Source: JBCCFC01 sp965213595
GTDB taxonomy: Bacteria > Chloroflexota > Anaerolineae > Caldilineales > Caldilineaceae
Direction of reading: 5' to 3'
NCBI GenBank assembly: GCA_965213595.1
Contig: CBDBZO010000004.1
Span: 620,001-684,000, forward strand
DNA: 64,000 bases
A program made the position numbers and the translations under genes. The notes beneath the pieces were generated by a model, which saw only the letters and a program-made list of their open reading frames with translations, was not told the origin of the DNA and made no database searches. This document shows, piece after piece, positions 55,219 through 63,591 of this stretch (positions are counted from its first letter, which is position 1; every line of letters begins with the position of its first letter).

Positions 55219-56523
55219 ATGTCTCCATCCACCACCTTGACCATTGCCCGCCACGAATACATGACCACGCTGCGGCGACGTTCCGTCCAGTTTGTCATCT
55301 TTGGGCTGCCGCTGATCTTTGTCGTGGTCACCTCGCTGGTGAGTGCGGTGATTGGGCAGCAGGGCGCGCAGGCGGGGCTCGCGTTTGCCCAGGACCTGGT
55401 CGAGCGCACCGTGGCCAGCCAGGATCAGCCCGTCGGCGTGGTCGATGCAACGGGGGCGTTGACGCCCGCTCTTTTGGAGGCCGTGAACCGCAACCGCCGC
55501 GCGCCGCTCGTGGCCTTTGCGGACGAAGAGACCGCGCTGGCGGCCGTCGAGCGGGGCGAGGCGCGCGGCTTTTACCGCGTGCCGGCCAACTATGTGGAAA
55601 CGGGAGAAGTGGCGTACGTGGGCGAGGATCGCTCGCCCATTGATGCAACGGAGGGCGGGCTCTACCGTGCGCTGATCGCCTCGGCCCTGCTAGATCAGGC
55701 CGACCCGGAAGCGGCGGTGCAGATTGCCAACCGCGCCGCCAACCCGGTGGGCAACGTCAACGAGACCGACCTGGCCGAGAGCTCGACGGCGTCGGACGGC
55801 GGAGCAGGCGGGGGGGCGGGCGGCCTTGCCTTTGGGCTGGGCTTCGCCGTGGCGGGGTTGTTCTTTATGACGGTGATCAGCTCGGCCAGCTATCTGCTGC
55901 AGAGCCTGGGCGTGGAAAAGCAGAACCGCGTGATGGAGGTGCTGCTCTCCTCCGTGCGGCCGATGGAGCTGCTGGTGGGCAAGATGATTGGGCTGGGCGC
56001 GGTGGGGCTGACGCAGATTGCGGTGTGGGGCATCTTTGCGCTGCCGGTGATTCTGCTGGGGTTGGTGGGCGCGGCTTACGGAATCGCGGTGGGCGCAGTC
56101 GATATTTCACTGCTGACCATCGTGCTGACGATCCTGCACTTTATCTGTGGCTACCTCGTCTACGCCAGCCTCTTTGCCGCGCTGGGGGCCGTTGCGCCCA
56201 ACCCCAAAGAGAGTTCGCAGTACACCTTCTTCTTCCTGCTGCCCACCTTCCTCCCGCTCTGGTTTGGCTGGCTTTTCCTGGAGCAGCCCAACGCTGCCTT
56301 TGCCACCACGCTCAGCCTGGTTCCCTTCACGGCACCCATTGCCATGCCCATGCGCCTGATGGTAACTAACGTGCCGCTGTGGCAGCCGCTGCTGGGCCTG
56401 TCGCTGGCGCTCATTACCGCGCTGCTGACGCTGTGGCTGGCGACGCGCGTCTTCCGCGGCAGCGGGGCGCTGCTCTCCAGCCAGGGCTTTTCCTGGGGCA
56501 GGCTGTGGAGCGCGGTTCGGTAG
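55219..56523 (+). CDS. ABC-2 type transporter permease (NatB-like)
   Basis: 434-aa membrane protein: one N-terminal helix (VQFVIFGLPLIFVVVTSLVSAVIG), an extracytoplasmic domain of about 180 residues, then five or six helices starting GLAFGLGFAVAGLFFMTVISSASYLLQ, including the family mark EKQNRVMEVLLSSVRPMELLVGKMIGLG and the late NPKESSQYTFFFLLPTFLPLWF. This layout is that of NatB/YhaP sodium or drug exporters. The partner ATPase (NatA type) is not encoded next to it in this window. A glycine-rich stretch GGAGGGAGG precedes the second helix. Confidence 0.88.
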   Translation: MSPSTTLTIARHEYMTTLRRRSVQFVIFGLPLIFVVVTSLVSAVIGQQGAQAGLAFAQDLVERTVASQDQPVGVVDATGALTPALLEAVNRNRRAPLVAFADEETALAAVERGEARGFYRVPANYVETGEVAYVGEDRSPIDATEGGLYRALIASALLDQADPEAAVQIANRAANPVGNVNETDLAESSTASDGGAGGGAGGLAFGLGFAVAGLFFMTVISSASYLLQSLGVEKQNRVMEVLLSSVRPMELLVGKMIGLGAVGLTQIAVWGIFALPVILLGLVGAAYGIAVGAVDISLLTIVLTILHFICGYLVYASLFAALGAVAPNPKESSQYTFFFLLPTFLPLWFGWLFLEQPNAAFATTLSLVPFTAPIAMPMRLMVTNVPLWQPLLGLSLALITALLTLWLATRVFRGSGALLSSQGFSWGRLWSAVR

Positions 56524-56542
56524 AGCAGGGGGTTGGCTTGCC

Positions 56543-58771
56543 CTACAGCGCCCCATATTCTTCCAATCCCTCCAAAATACCCCAGGCAAATTCGCCCTCG
56601 GCAAAGTACACGCCCTCCACATCGCGCAGCTTGTTCAACTCCGGGTGGTGATTGCCCACCACCACGGCGTTTGTCTCGCCGCTGAGCATGTCCGCATCAT
56701 TGTCCGAATCACCGGCGACAACGACGCAGCTTGGATCGATGTGCCAGCGCCGGCAGAGGTGTTCGATGGCTTTGCCCTTGGAGGCGCGCTCCGGCAGCAC
56801 ATCCAGAAAGCGATCGCGCGAGTGGATCAGCGTGTAGCGCAGCCCGCGCGCCTGCAGCGCCTCATGCACCCGCCGCAGATGCTGGTCCTCGCCGTCGACA
56901 ACGTGTGGATCCATGTAGTAGCTCAGCTTAAATTCGCGCTCGCCGTCGTCCATCTGCATCTCCACAAAGTCCAGCTCCTTCATCGCGGCCTTCACCTCTT
57001 CGTGATCCCACCCCTCGCCAATGTACGCGGCCCATTCAATATCGTTCCGGCGCTCGCGGCCGTAGTAAATTTCCGTGCCCACCGACGAAATAATGACGTC
57101 CGGCTGGGGCAGGCCATGTTTCTTGAAGATCGGCGTCACCGTGCGCAGCGGGCGGCCCGTTGCCACGCCCCAGGCGACGTGCTCGTTGGCTTCGCGCAGG
57201 CGCTTGGCCAGCGCCGCGGTGGCGGCATCATCCCCCAGCAGCGTGTGGTCGATATCGGAGATAAAGACGCGCTCCGCATCGGCAAAGCGCTGCTCAACGC
57301 GCGCGCGGGCGTCGGTAATGGCGATTTGCTCCTCGCTGGGGTGAGAGACGCCCGGCACGTCCAGCCGCCGCAGCTCGTCCAGCGCCTCCAGGTAGTGCTG
57401 GCTGTGCGCCTCCCACGAATAGTGCTCGTTCACGCCCTGTACGCCACTCTGCGAATAGGTCCGCCACTGCCACTCGTCCGAAAGCACCTGGCGAATGGCG
57501 CTGCTGATTTGGTCCGTCTCGTGCACATCCACCAGCAGGCCATTTTGGCAGTTGTTGATGATGTTGCGCGGGCCGCCGTCGTCCGTGGCGACAATGGGCA
57601 GGCCGCTCGCCGCCGATTCGATCAGCGTCAGCCCAAAGGGTTCGGTGTAGGCGGGGTTGACAAAGACGCCGCGCGTGCGGGCCGCGATGCGGTAGAGCTC
57701 CGGCACTTCGTACTCAAAATCGTGGCGCTTGGGGATGGCAAGCTTGCCGTAGAGATCAAATTTGTCCATCAGCAAGAGCAGCTCCGTCAGCACCTCGCGC
57801 TCGTTGTCGTCCATGGCGTTGATGTCGCGGCGGATGCCGGCAAAGACGGCGAGGTTGGCCATCATCTGCAGCTGCTTGTCCTGCCCGTAGGCGGTAACGA
57901 GGCCGGGAATGTTCTTGCGCCTGTCCGGCCGCGAGAGCGCGAGCACCAGCGGCTTGTCCGGCACGCTGAGAAAGCGCTCCAGCTCGCGGTTCATGTAAAA
58001 GTTGGCCTCGCGGATATTTTCCTGCTGCGCCGGATCGTCCGGGCCGTCGGCGTAGAAGGGGTAGAAGCGCGTGTTGTCCAGCCCCGGCGGGATCACGATA
58101 AAGCGCGTCTCGCCGCTGTGCTTGTAGGGCGCGTACTGCTCCTCGACTTCCTGCTCGGTGCTGGTGACGATAAAGCTGGCGCGGCGCACCACTTCATTTT
58201 CCACGTCGATGCGCTGCTCAATCTGGAAATCTTTGTTCATCTTCTCCGCGGACATCCCGCTCTGCGCCAGCTTGTCGCGCTTGGGGATGCCCAGCGAGTG
58301 GCCGGTGAAGACCAGCGGCACGTTTAGCCGTTCCGCCAGCTTCATTGCCACGTAGCCGCCGTCGGCGTAGTGGCCGTGGACGACGTCCGGCCGGTCATCT
58401 TCATCTTGGGTAAAGCGCAGCGTATTCTCGACAAACTCGTCCACGTGGGGCCAGAGCAGCTCCTTGCGGATGTAGCGCCGCCCACCCGCCTGCACGCGCA
58501 CGATGCGGACTTTGTCGCTCAATTCCTCAACGGGCTCGGCGTACTCCTCATCGTAATTCTTACCGAGAATTAGCCGCGTAAAGAGGTCCACCTTGCGCAC
58601 GCTCTCGTGTTCGCCCAAGGCTCGCGCCAGCTCCACCACGTACTTGACCTGCCCGCCCGTATCGGCGTTGCGCCCCATCTCCCAGTTTGCCCCGCGCACG
58701 AGGCCGTGAATGCTGAAAAGCTGTATGTATAAACCGCCGGCGTTGTGCCGGCCGTCGATTTCGTTATCCAT
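56543..58771 (-). CDS. Sucrose-phosphate-synthase-like GT4 with C-terminal HAD phosphatase domain
   Basis: 742 aa, two enzymes in one chain. The GT4 part has SIHGLVRGANWEMGRNADTGGQVKYV (acceptor loop typical of sucrose synthases and SPS), VVHGHYADGG, FTGHSLG, LSRPDRRKNIPGLV and NPAYTEPFGLTLIESAASGLP. From about residue 495 a HAD-IIB domain follows: FISDIDHTLLGDD (nucleophile and acid Asp), ATGRPLRTV, SKGKAIEHL and VVAGDSDNDADML, as in sucrose-phosphate phosphatase. Joint activity would make sucrose from UDP-glucose and fructose 6-phosphate. ATG 58771 is preferred (AGGAGGAG eight or nine bases upstream) over 58888. Sucrose or a related sugar may serve as compatible solute. Confidence 0.88.
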   Translation of the reverse strand: MDNEIDGRHNAGGLYIQLFSIHGLVRGANWEMGRNADTGGQVKYVVELARALGEHESVRKVDLFTRLILGKNYDEEYAEPVEELSDKVRIVRVQAGGRRYIRKELLWPHVDEFVENTLRFTQDEDDRPDVVHGHYADGGYVAMKLAERLNVPLVFTGHSLGIPKRDKLAQSGMSAEKMNKDFQIEQRIDVENEVVRRASFIVTSTEQEVEEQYAPYKHSGETRFIVIPPGLDNTRFYPFYADGPDDPAQQENIREANFYMNRELERFLSVPDKPLVLALSRPDRRKNIPGLVTAYGQDKQLQMMANLAVFAGIRRDINAMDDNEREVLTELLLLMDKFDLYGKLAIPKRHDFEYEVPELYRIAARTRGVFVNPAYTEPFGLTLIESAASGLPIVATDDGGPRNIINNCQNGLLVDVHETDQISSAIRQVLSDEWQWRTYSQSGVQGVNEHYSWEAHSQHYLEALDELRRLDVPGVSHPSEEQIAITDARARVEQRFADAERVFISDIDHTLLGDDAATAALAKRLREANEHVAWGVATGRPLRTVTPIFKKHGLPQPDVIISSVGTEIYYGRERRNDIEWAAYIGEGWDHEEVKAAMKELDFVEMQMDDGEREFKLSYYMDPHVVDGEDQHLRRVHEALQARGLRYTLIHSRDRFLDVLPERASKGKAIEHLCRRWHIDPSCVVVAGDSDNDADMLSGETNAVVVGNHHPELNKLRDVEGVYFAEGEFAWGILEGLEEYGAL

Positions 58772-58888
58772 TTTGTGTAACTCCTCCTGGATCGCCTTTG
58801 AATTATCGGTGATAGCTCTTGCCGCAGCTGCTTTCAGCAAGCCGTTGATTGCCGCTATAGGTTGCTTGTCTAGAGCTAACCACAGCAA

Positions 58889-58904
58889 TGTAAACGTTTT
58901 GTAA
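58889..58904. promoter_or_regulatory. Possible LacI-family operator
   Basis: TGTAAACGTTTTGTAA, centred on the palindrome AAACGTTT, about 120 bases upstream of the sucrose-phosphate-synthase-like start. The ACG/CGT centre is typical of LacI/CcpA-type operators. No such regulator gene is in the window. The surrounding gap 58772-59110 is AT-richer and shows no gene. Confidence 0.3.
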
Positions 58905-59056
58905 AGATGTGTTTCCGCCGTTCACCATTTGCCTATATAGCTTAGCAGCGGTTAGTTGCTGCCTAGTCACGACGGCGTGATCTTCCCTAAACTTTAGCAC
59001 ACCTATTTGTTGGCTAGTGTAAGGCGAATACAGTTGATGCCAAGAGCGAATACCGG

Positions 59057-59085
59057 TTGCAACAATCTGGTATTGGCGCTACTAT
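59057..59085 (+). promoter_or_regulatory. Promoter candidate for the M14 peptidase gene
   Basis: TTGCAA (59057-59062), 17 bases, TACTAT (59080-59085). The resulting leader of about 155 bases contains the inverted repeat 59110-59203. Confidence 0.45.
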
Positions 59086-59109
59086 ATTGGGCACGACTTT
59101 TATACAAGG

Positions 59110-59203
59110 AAAGCGCAGATGCACGCAGATAAACGCGGATTGGAGCTGTGTTTCACGCGCTTGTGCAGACCTGCGTGAATTGGCGTCTATCTGCGCTTCC
59201 AAT
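59110..59203. repeat. Inverted repeat (CGCAGAT / ATCTGCG type)
   Basis: GGAAAGCGCAGATGCACGCAG plus ATAAACGCGGATTGGAG (59108-59145) and GCGTGAATTGGCGTCTATC plus TGCGCTTCCAATC (about 59175-59206), imperfect arms in the leader of the M14 peptidase gene. Confidence 0.6.
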
Positions 59204-59247
59204 CGGTGAATTTAAAGCTGCTGCACTATCACGCGCGAGGAGACAAC

Positions 59248-60282
59248 ATGGAGCGACAGGACTGGCTGGTCTATCCCTGGCAGGTGGATGCACAAGTTGC
59301 CCAGTGGGAGCGCGAGTTTCCTCGTCTGCTGGACGTGGCATTTGTGAAACAGTACACCCAGCACAAAGTTTATGCGCTAACCGTTACGAATCGGAACGTG
59401 CCCGAGGAGGGAAAGCGCAAACATCTCTTCTACGTCCCCCACGCCCACGAACCCGCGGGCACGGCGGGCTGCATGAATTTTATCCAGCAGCTGCTCACCG
59501 GCCACCACCTCGACGGCACACCAAGCACCCTCCTGCGCGAGCCGATCCTGCAGCGCGCGGTCCTCACCTTTATGCCCGACGCCAACCCCTTTGGTCGCGC
59601 CCGCTGCCCCGAACCCTACTGGGAGGGCCGACGCTACAACAACCGTGAATTTATCAACATGGTCTTTGGCATCGGCGAGCTCTACAGCGACGAAGCTAAA
59701 AAGCCGCGGTGGGAGCGCTTCAAGCGCGTGGCGGCTTTTTCAATGGCCGAGCAAGTGCCGACTCGGCTGGGCCTGGTTTACGAGCAGGTGAGCGAGCAGG
59801 CCTATGTCGAGCCGGGGCGCTACGACGAGCGGGCCTCGCTGGCAAAGCTGATTCAGCAGTTGCGCAGCCAGTACGCCTACGATCAGATTCTCAGCATCCA
59901 CCAGACCGAATTTGAGGGGCGAGAGGAAGATTGCGAAGCGATTCTGCCGGAGATACAGGCGACGCTGCCGGGGGCTCGGCAGTCGTACAATCGGCAGTGG
60001 GCCGAAGCGCTCAACGAGGCGTGGGCCGGCGTGGGCGGGCAGCCGCGCCGGGAGCTGCGCCAGGGCTTGTTCAACACGTGGTCGGATCGGCTGCAGCTGC
60101 ATCCGCGCATGAAAAGCAGCCTCTTTGAGGAATTGCAGCGAGCTGTGCCCCTGCTCACCCTGGAAATCCGCAACAACCACCCGGAGACGCCCGCCGAGCA
60201 GCAGCTGCTGCTGATGGATACGGCGATTTGGCGCAGCGTCGAATATCTATTGAATGGGGCAGAAGCCGGGACTGAGCACTAG
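59248..60282 (+). CDS. M14-family zinc carboxypeptidase-like protein
   Basis: 344 aa. The zinc motif HxxE is HAHEPAGT near residues 66-70 (FYVPHAHEPAGTAG), followed by the conserved TFMPDANPFGRAR; the third ligand is likely His of ILSIHQTEFEG and the catalytic Glu that of TLEIRNNHPETP near the C-terminus. The order fits succinylglutamate desuccinylase/AspA-like or zinc carboxypeptidase members of M14. No secretion signal is seen. GAGGAG lies five or six bases before ATG 59248, favouring it over the earlier in-frame 59206. Substrate unknown. Confidence 0.75.
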   Translation: MERQDWLVYPWQVDAQVAQWEREFPRLLDVAFVKQYTQHKVYALTVTNRNVPEEGKRKHLFYVPHAHEPAGTAGCMNFIQQLLTGHHLDGTPSTLLREPILQRAVLTFMPDANPFGRARCPEPYWEGRRYNNREFINMVFGIGELYSDEAKKPRWERFKRVAAFSMAEQVPTRLGLVYEQVSEQAYVEPGRYDERASLAKLIQQLRSQYAYDQILSIHQTEFEGREEDCEAILPEIQATLPGARQSYNRQWAEALNEAWAGVGGQPRRELRQGLFNTWSDRLQLHPRMKSSLFEELQRAVPLLTLEIRNNHPETPAEQQLLLMDTAIWRSVEYLLNGAEAGTEH

Positions 60283-60600
60283 ATCAAGGAGGGTTGGGCG
60301 CAAAGAAGCAAGCGGTTCGTGCGCCGCTGGTGGCGGAGGCCCCTTCGACAGGCTCAAGACGACGCCACCGGCTTGCTTGGGGAAACCGGCTGGAAGCCGG
60401 TTGATTTGATGGTGACGCGTGGCTACAATTGCCTGGAAACTTATGCCCTTGCAGACTAGGGGAGCATCGAAAAGTTTTTGGGTAAAGCGCCCTCATCCCT
60501 AGCCCCTCTCCCATCCTGAGGGAGGGGGACTTTCTAGCTCCCTTCTCCCAGGATGGGAGAAGGGTTGGGGATGAGGGCGGGAACGCCCAAGAATTTTCAA
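60283..60600. repeat. Gene-free gap with two inverted repeats
   Basis: Imperfect arms near 60307-60337 (AAGCAAGCGG...CGCTGGTGGCG) and 60361-60378 (CGCCACCGGCTTGCTT), a short hairpin AACCGGCTGGAAGCCGGTT at 60384-60402, and a GC-rich family unit at about 60490-60582 (CCCTCATCCCTAGCCCC ... GGGGATGAGGGCGGG). No gene seen. Confidence 0.7.
60401..60429 (+). promoter_or_regulatory. Promoter-like sequence without a gene
   Basis: TTGATT (60401-60406), 17 bases, TACAAT (60424-60429), pointing rightwards into a repeat; only a five-codon frame follows (ATG 60443). May drive a small RNA or be chance. Confidence 0.3.
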
Positions 60601-60633
60601 TTGACGCCGCACTAGCGCGGCAAGCCGGGCGGC

Positions 60634-61977
60634 CTACCCCTGATCCCAGACCACGTGGACTTCGCCCTGGCCCTCCGGCACAGTGAAGGTGATGTTCTGG
60701 CTATCGCGCTCGCCCACGCCGTCGATGACCCACATGGTGTAGGTTCCCGCAAGGCTACCGCCGGGCAGATTGCCCGCGGCGACTCTGTAGTCGTAATTAA
60801 ACTGGCCGAGCGCTGAACTTCTCGCCTCACCCGTAACGCTGCGCACGCTGTCCGGCACGGCAACGGCTTGGCCATCCTTCTCCAGGCCGATAAAGTAGCT
60901 GCCCTGCGATTCGTTGCCGCGCCCGCTGTGCACAAACCAGAGCGTCAGGTGCAGCTCGCCCGCGTTGGGGCCAAACTGGGGGCCGACCGTGGCGCGGAAC
61001 TTGCAGCCGTCGCCGCCGATGGCGGCACAGGGATCGGTGGCGGGCGCGGGGGCCGGTTCCTCGGCGGCGGGCTCCTCAGGAGCGGGCTCTTCGGCGGGCG
61101 CTTCGGGCGCAGGTTCTGCCGGGGCGGGTTCTGCCGGGGCGGGTTCTGCCGGGGCGGGGGCAGGCTCCACCGGCGCGGGCTGGGGCGCGGCGGGCGCGGG
61201 GGCAACGGCCACCGGCGCGGGCGGAATGTCCTGTGCAATCGAGACATCGCCCGCATTTTCCACGCGGACCAGCTGCCCAAAGACCCAGCCCGTCTGCCCG
61301 TTGGTGCAGCAAATTTGCCACCAATCACCCAGCGGATTGCGCCCGGTGATGTCGAACTCCTGCCCCTGATTGACCGAGCTGACCAGCCCGTACTCAATCC
61401 CCGGCCCCAGGCGCACGTTTACGGTCTCCCCCGTGATGAAGAGCGCTGGCGCTGCATCGTCTGTGGATTGTTCCGCTGCGGGCTGTTCCGCCGCGGATTC
61501 GTCCGCCGTGCTGGCGTCCGTGGCATCGGACGTTGATGCGGTCGTTTCGGAAACCGACGCCGTCTCGGTGAGGGAGTCCGCGGTGGCCGTCTCCGTATCC
61601 GTGGTCGCCTCTGTCTCCGCAGTTTCTGCTGTTGGCTCATCCGCCTGCGCCTCCTCGACGCTTTCATCGGCCTCTGCTTCATCGGCCTCTGCTTCATCGG
61701 CCTCTGCATCGGCTGCGGGCTCGCTGGGGAGAATCACGGCCTCCGCTGTCGCGGTGGGGGCGCCGCCTTCGGGCGTGGGGGTAAAGGTGGCGACGGCTGG
61801 GATGGCGGGGGCTTCGGCCTCCGCCACTTCGCCCGTGTCGCCGCGGCCGAGCAGGCCACAGCCGCTGAGCACCAAGATCAGCAGCATCAGCGCCGCCAGC
61901 CGCGCAGGGCCGTGTAAAAAGAGGCGATGTGAAAAGAGGCTGTGTAAAAAAGTGAGTCGTGGTGTGTTGTAGTGCAT
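60634..61977 (-). CDS. Low-complexity lipoprotein with bacterial SH3 domain
   Basis: 447 aa. The signal sequence (ARLAALMLLILVLSGC) ends in a lipobox LSGC, so the protein is membrane-anchored outside the cell. After it comes a long acidic linker (residues ~55-175) with tandem units such as EADEAEADEAEADE and Thr/Ser-rich parts. A bacterial SH3 (SH3b) domain follows (GETVNVRLGPGIEYGLVSSVNQGQEFDITG, GWVFGQLVRV). Then a Pro-Ala-Glu linker with repeats of APAEPAPAEP, and a C-terminal beta domain of about 120 residues with two cysteines (DPCAAIGGDGCKF). Probably interacts with cell wall or surface polymers. Confidence 0.85.
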   Translation of the reverse strand: MHYNTPRLTFLHSLFSHRLFLHGPARLAALMLLILVLSGCGLLGRGDTGEVAEAEAPAIPAVATFTPTPEGGAPTATAEAVILPSEPAADAEADEAEADEAEADESVEEAQADEPTAETAETEATTDTETATADSLTETASVSETTASTSDATDASTADESAAEQPAAEQSTDDAAPALFITGETVNVRLGPGIEYGLVSSVNQGQEFDITGRNPLGDWWQICCTNGQTGWVFGQLVRVENAGDVSIAQDIPPAPVAVAPAPAAPQPAPVEPAPAPAEPAPAEPAPAEPAPEAPAEEPAPEEPAAEEPAPAPATDPCAAIGGDGCKFRATVGPQFGPNAGELHLTLWFVHSGRGNESQGSYFIGLEKDGQAVAVPDSVRSVTGEARSSALGQFNYDYRVAAGNLPGGSLAGTYTMWVIDGVGERDSQNITFTVPEGQGEVHVVWDQG

Positions 61978-62054
61978 AGTGATTTCGTTGAATTGCTGGA
62001 AAAATAAAGGCTGTGTCAGCTGTTGCTAATGTTTGTCGTTAACAACGTTTGTCG

Positions 62055-63278
62055 TTAACGTTCTGCTTCCGTCACGCGCACGCGATAGGCGCCGCCCGCT
62101 GCGCGCACAGTCAACTCTTCGTCGCGCTGCACCTGTGCCGGCGCGCTGATGATTTCGGCGGGGCCGGCTGGCGCGCCCGTGCGCTGGACGATGCTGTAGC
62201 CGCGCTGGAGCACGCGCTGCGGATTGAGCGCCTCCAGCTCCTGCAGCGCCGACCGCTGCTGCTCGCGGCGTCGACGCAGCAGACGTTGCGCGGCCCGGTT
62301 TAGGCGCTGGCCGTAATCGTCTAGCCGCTGCCGGTCGCGGTCGAGCTGGCGCTGGGGGTGGAGGCGGCGCAAGCGCTGGGCCGCGCCATCCAGCGCGCGG
62401 CGTTCGGCTGCCAGCGTCCCGTCCGCCCGGCGCGCTAGCCAGCGCTGGGCGGCGACGAGCCCCTCGCGCACGTCCACCCGATCCGGCACGACGGCGGCGG
62501 CGGCGGCGGAGGGCGTGGGCGCGCGCAGGTCCGCCACAAAGTCGGCAATCGTAAAGTCCGTTTCGTGGCCCACGCCCACCACCACGGGCAGCACGCTCTC
62601 GGCCACGGCGCGCGCCACCCGCTCGTCGTTAAAGGCCCACAGGTCTTCCAGGCTGCCGCCACCGCGCGCGAGCAGAATCACGTCCAGTGGCTGCGCCTGT
62701 TCGTGGTAGCGATTGGCCGCCGCGAGCGCGCGCACGATTTGCGGCGGCGCTTCGCTGCCCTGCACGAGCGTGCCAAAGAGCAGCACCTCCGCCGGCGGCC
62801 AGCGCTCGGCCAGCACGCGCAAGATGTCGCGCAGGGCCGCCGCGTCCGGGCTGGTGACGACGCCGATGCGGCGGGCGGCGCCGGGCACGGCTCGCTTGCG
62901 CTCCGGGTCAAAGAGCCCCTGCGCCGCCAGCGTCGCCTTGAGCGCCTCAAATTGGGCGTGGAGCTGCCCGCGCCCGGCGGGCTGCAGCCGATTGGCGTAG
63001 AGCTGATACGCGCCCCGTTCGGGGTAAACGCCCACATAGCCGTGGGCCAGCACCTGATCGCCCGCCTGCGGCAGCCAGCCGTGGGCACGCGCGCTGCCCC
63101 GCCACATCACGGCATTGACGGTTGCGCCCTGGTCCTTGAGCGTGAAGTAGATGTGGCCGCTGGCCGCGCGCTTCCACGTGCCCACCTCGCCGGTGAGCCA
63201 CACGTCGCGCAGCGTGGCATCCTGCTCAAAGAGTGAGACGATATGGGTAGTTAAGGCCGTGATCGAAAGTGGTTCCAC
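62055..63278 (-). CDS. xseA: Exodeoxyribonuclease VII large subunit
   Basis: 407 aa, slightly shorter than the usual 400-450. N-terminal OB-fold (VWLTGEVGTWKRAASGHIYFTLKDQGATVNAVMW), catalytic core VVTSPDAAALRDIL, LARGGGSLEDLWAFNDE and VGVGHETDFTIADFVADLRAPTPSAAA, then a coiled-coil region rich in Arg, Gln and Leu (RRLHPQRQLDRDRQRLDDYGQRL) and a beta C-terminus. It digests single-stranded DNA with XseB; xseB is not adjacent. A good promoter lies about 33 bases upstream of ATG 63278. Confidence 0.93.
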   Translation of the reverse strand: MEPLSITALTTHIVSLFEQDATLRDVWLTGEVGTWKRAASGHIYFTLKDQGATVNAVMWRGSARAHGWLPQAGDQVLAHGYVGVYPERGAYQLYANRLQPAGRGQLHAQFEALKATLAAQGLFDPERKRAVPGAARRIGVVTSPDAAALRDILRVLAERWPPAEVLLFGTLVQGSEAPPQIVRALAAANRYHEQAQPLDVILLARGGGSLEDLWAFNDERVARAVAESVLPVVVGVGHETDFTIADFVADLRAPTPSAAAAAVVPDRVDVREGLVAAQRWLARRADGTLAAERRALDGAAQRLRRLHPQRQLDRDRQRLDDYGQRLNRAAQRLLRRRREQQRSALQELEALNPQRVLQRGYSIVQRTGAPAGPAEIISAPAQVQRDEELTVRAAGGAYRVRVTEAER

Positions 63279-63310
63279 AAATTGCTGCTTTCATCTTTTG
63301 AACTACAGCA

Positions 63311-63339
63311 ACTATACCTAAGCACGTCGCTATAGTAAA
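63311..63339 (-). promoter_or_regulatory. xseA promoter
   Basis: On the minus strand TTTACT (63339-63334), 17 bases, TATAGT (63316-63311), 33 bases before ATG 63278. It lies back to back with a rightward promoter that begins one base further on. Confidence 0.6.
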
Positions 63340-63340
63340 A

Positions 63341-63369
63341 TTGACAGGGGCTGGTCGATTCGCTATGCT
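63341..63369 (+). promoter_or_regulatory. Promoter of the secreted-protein gene
   Basis: TTGACA (63341-63346), 17 bases, TATGCT (63364-63369). The leader to ATG 63592 would be about 215 bases. It includes an imperfect hairpin, CCAAGAAG (63378-63385) with CTTTCTTGG (63413-63421), but no other gene. Confidence 0.6.
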
Positions 63370-63591
63370 GTATTTACCCAAGAAGATGGCGGTTTCCGCC
63401 CAGTTTGGCAGCCTTTCTTGGCATTTTGGGCGACGACGCCACATCGATTCACCGAGTATTTTGAGATGGCGCCCATTCAACTTGCCGACCATCCCGTTGC
63501 GCATGGCAGCCGTATGGGTTTTGGTTACCTGTCGTAGGCAAACGTTCTAGACAGTGCTCACCACCGCCCAATGTAGCCCAGACACCCATCG

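Noticed and set aside
56645..58327. A 560-codon open frame on the plus strand opposite the sucrose-phosphate-synthase-like gene
   Set aside because: Low-information composition (many Arg, Val, His, Gln), no motifs, and the minus strand encodes a clear two-domain enzyme.
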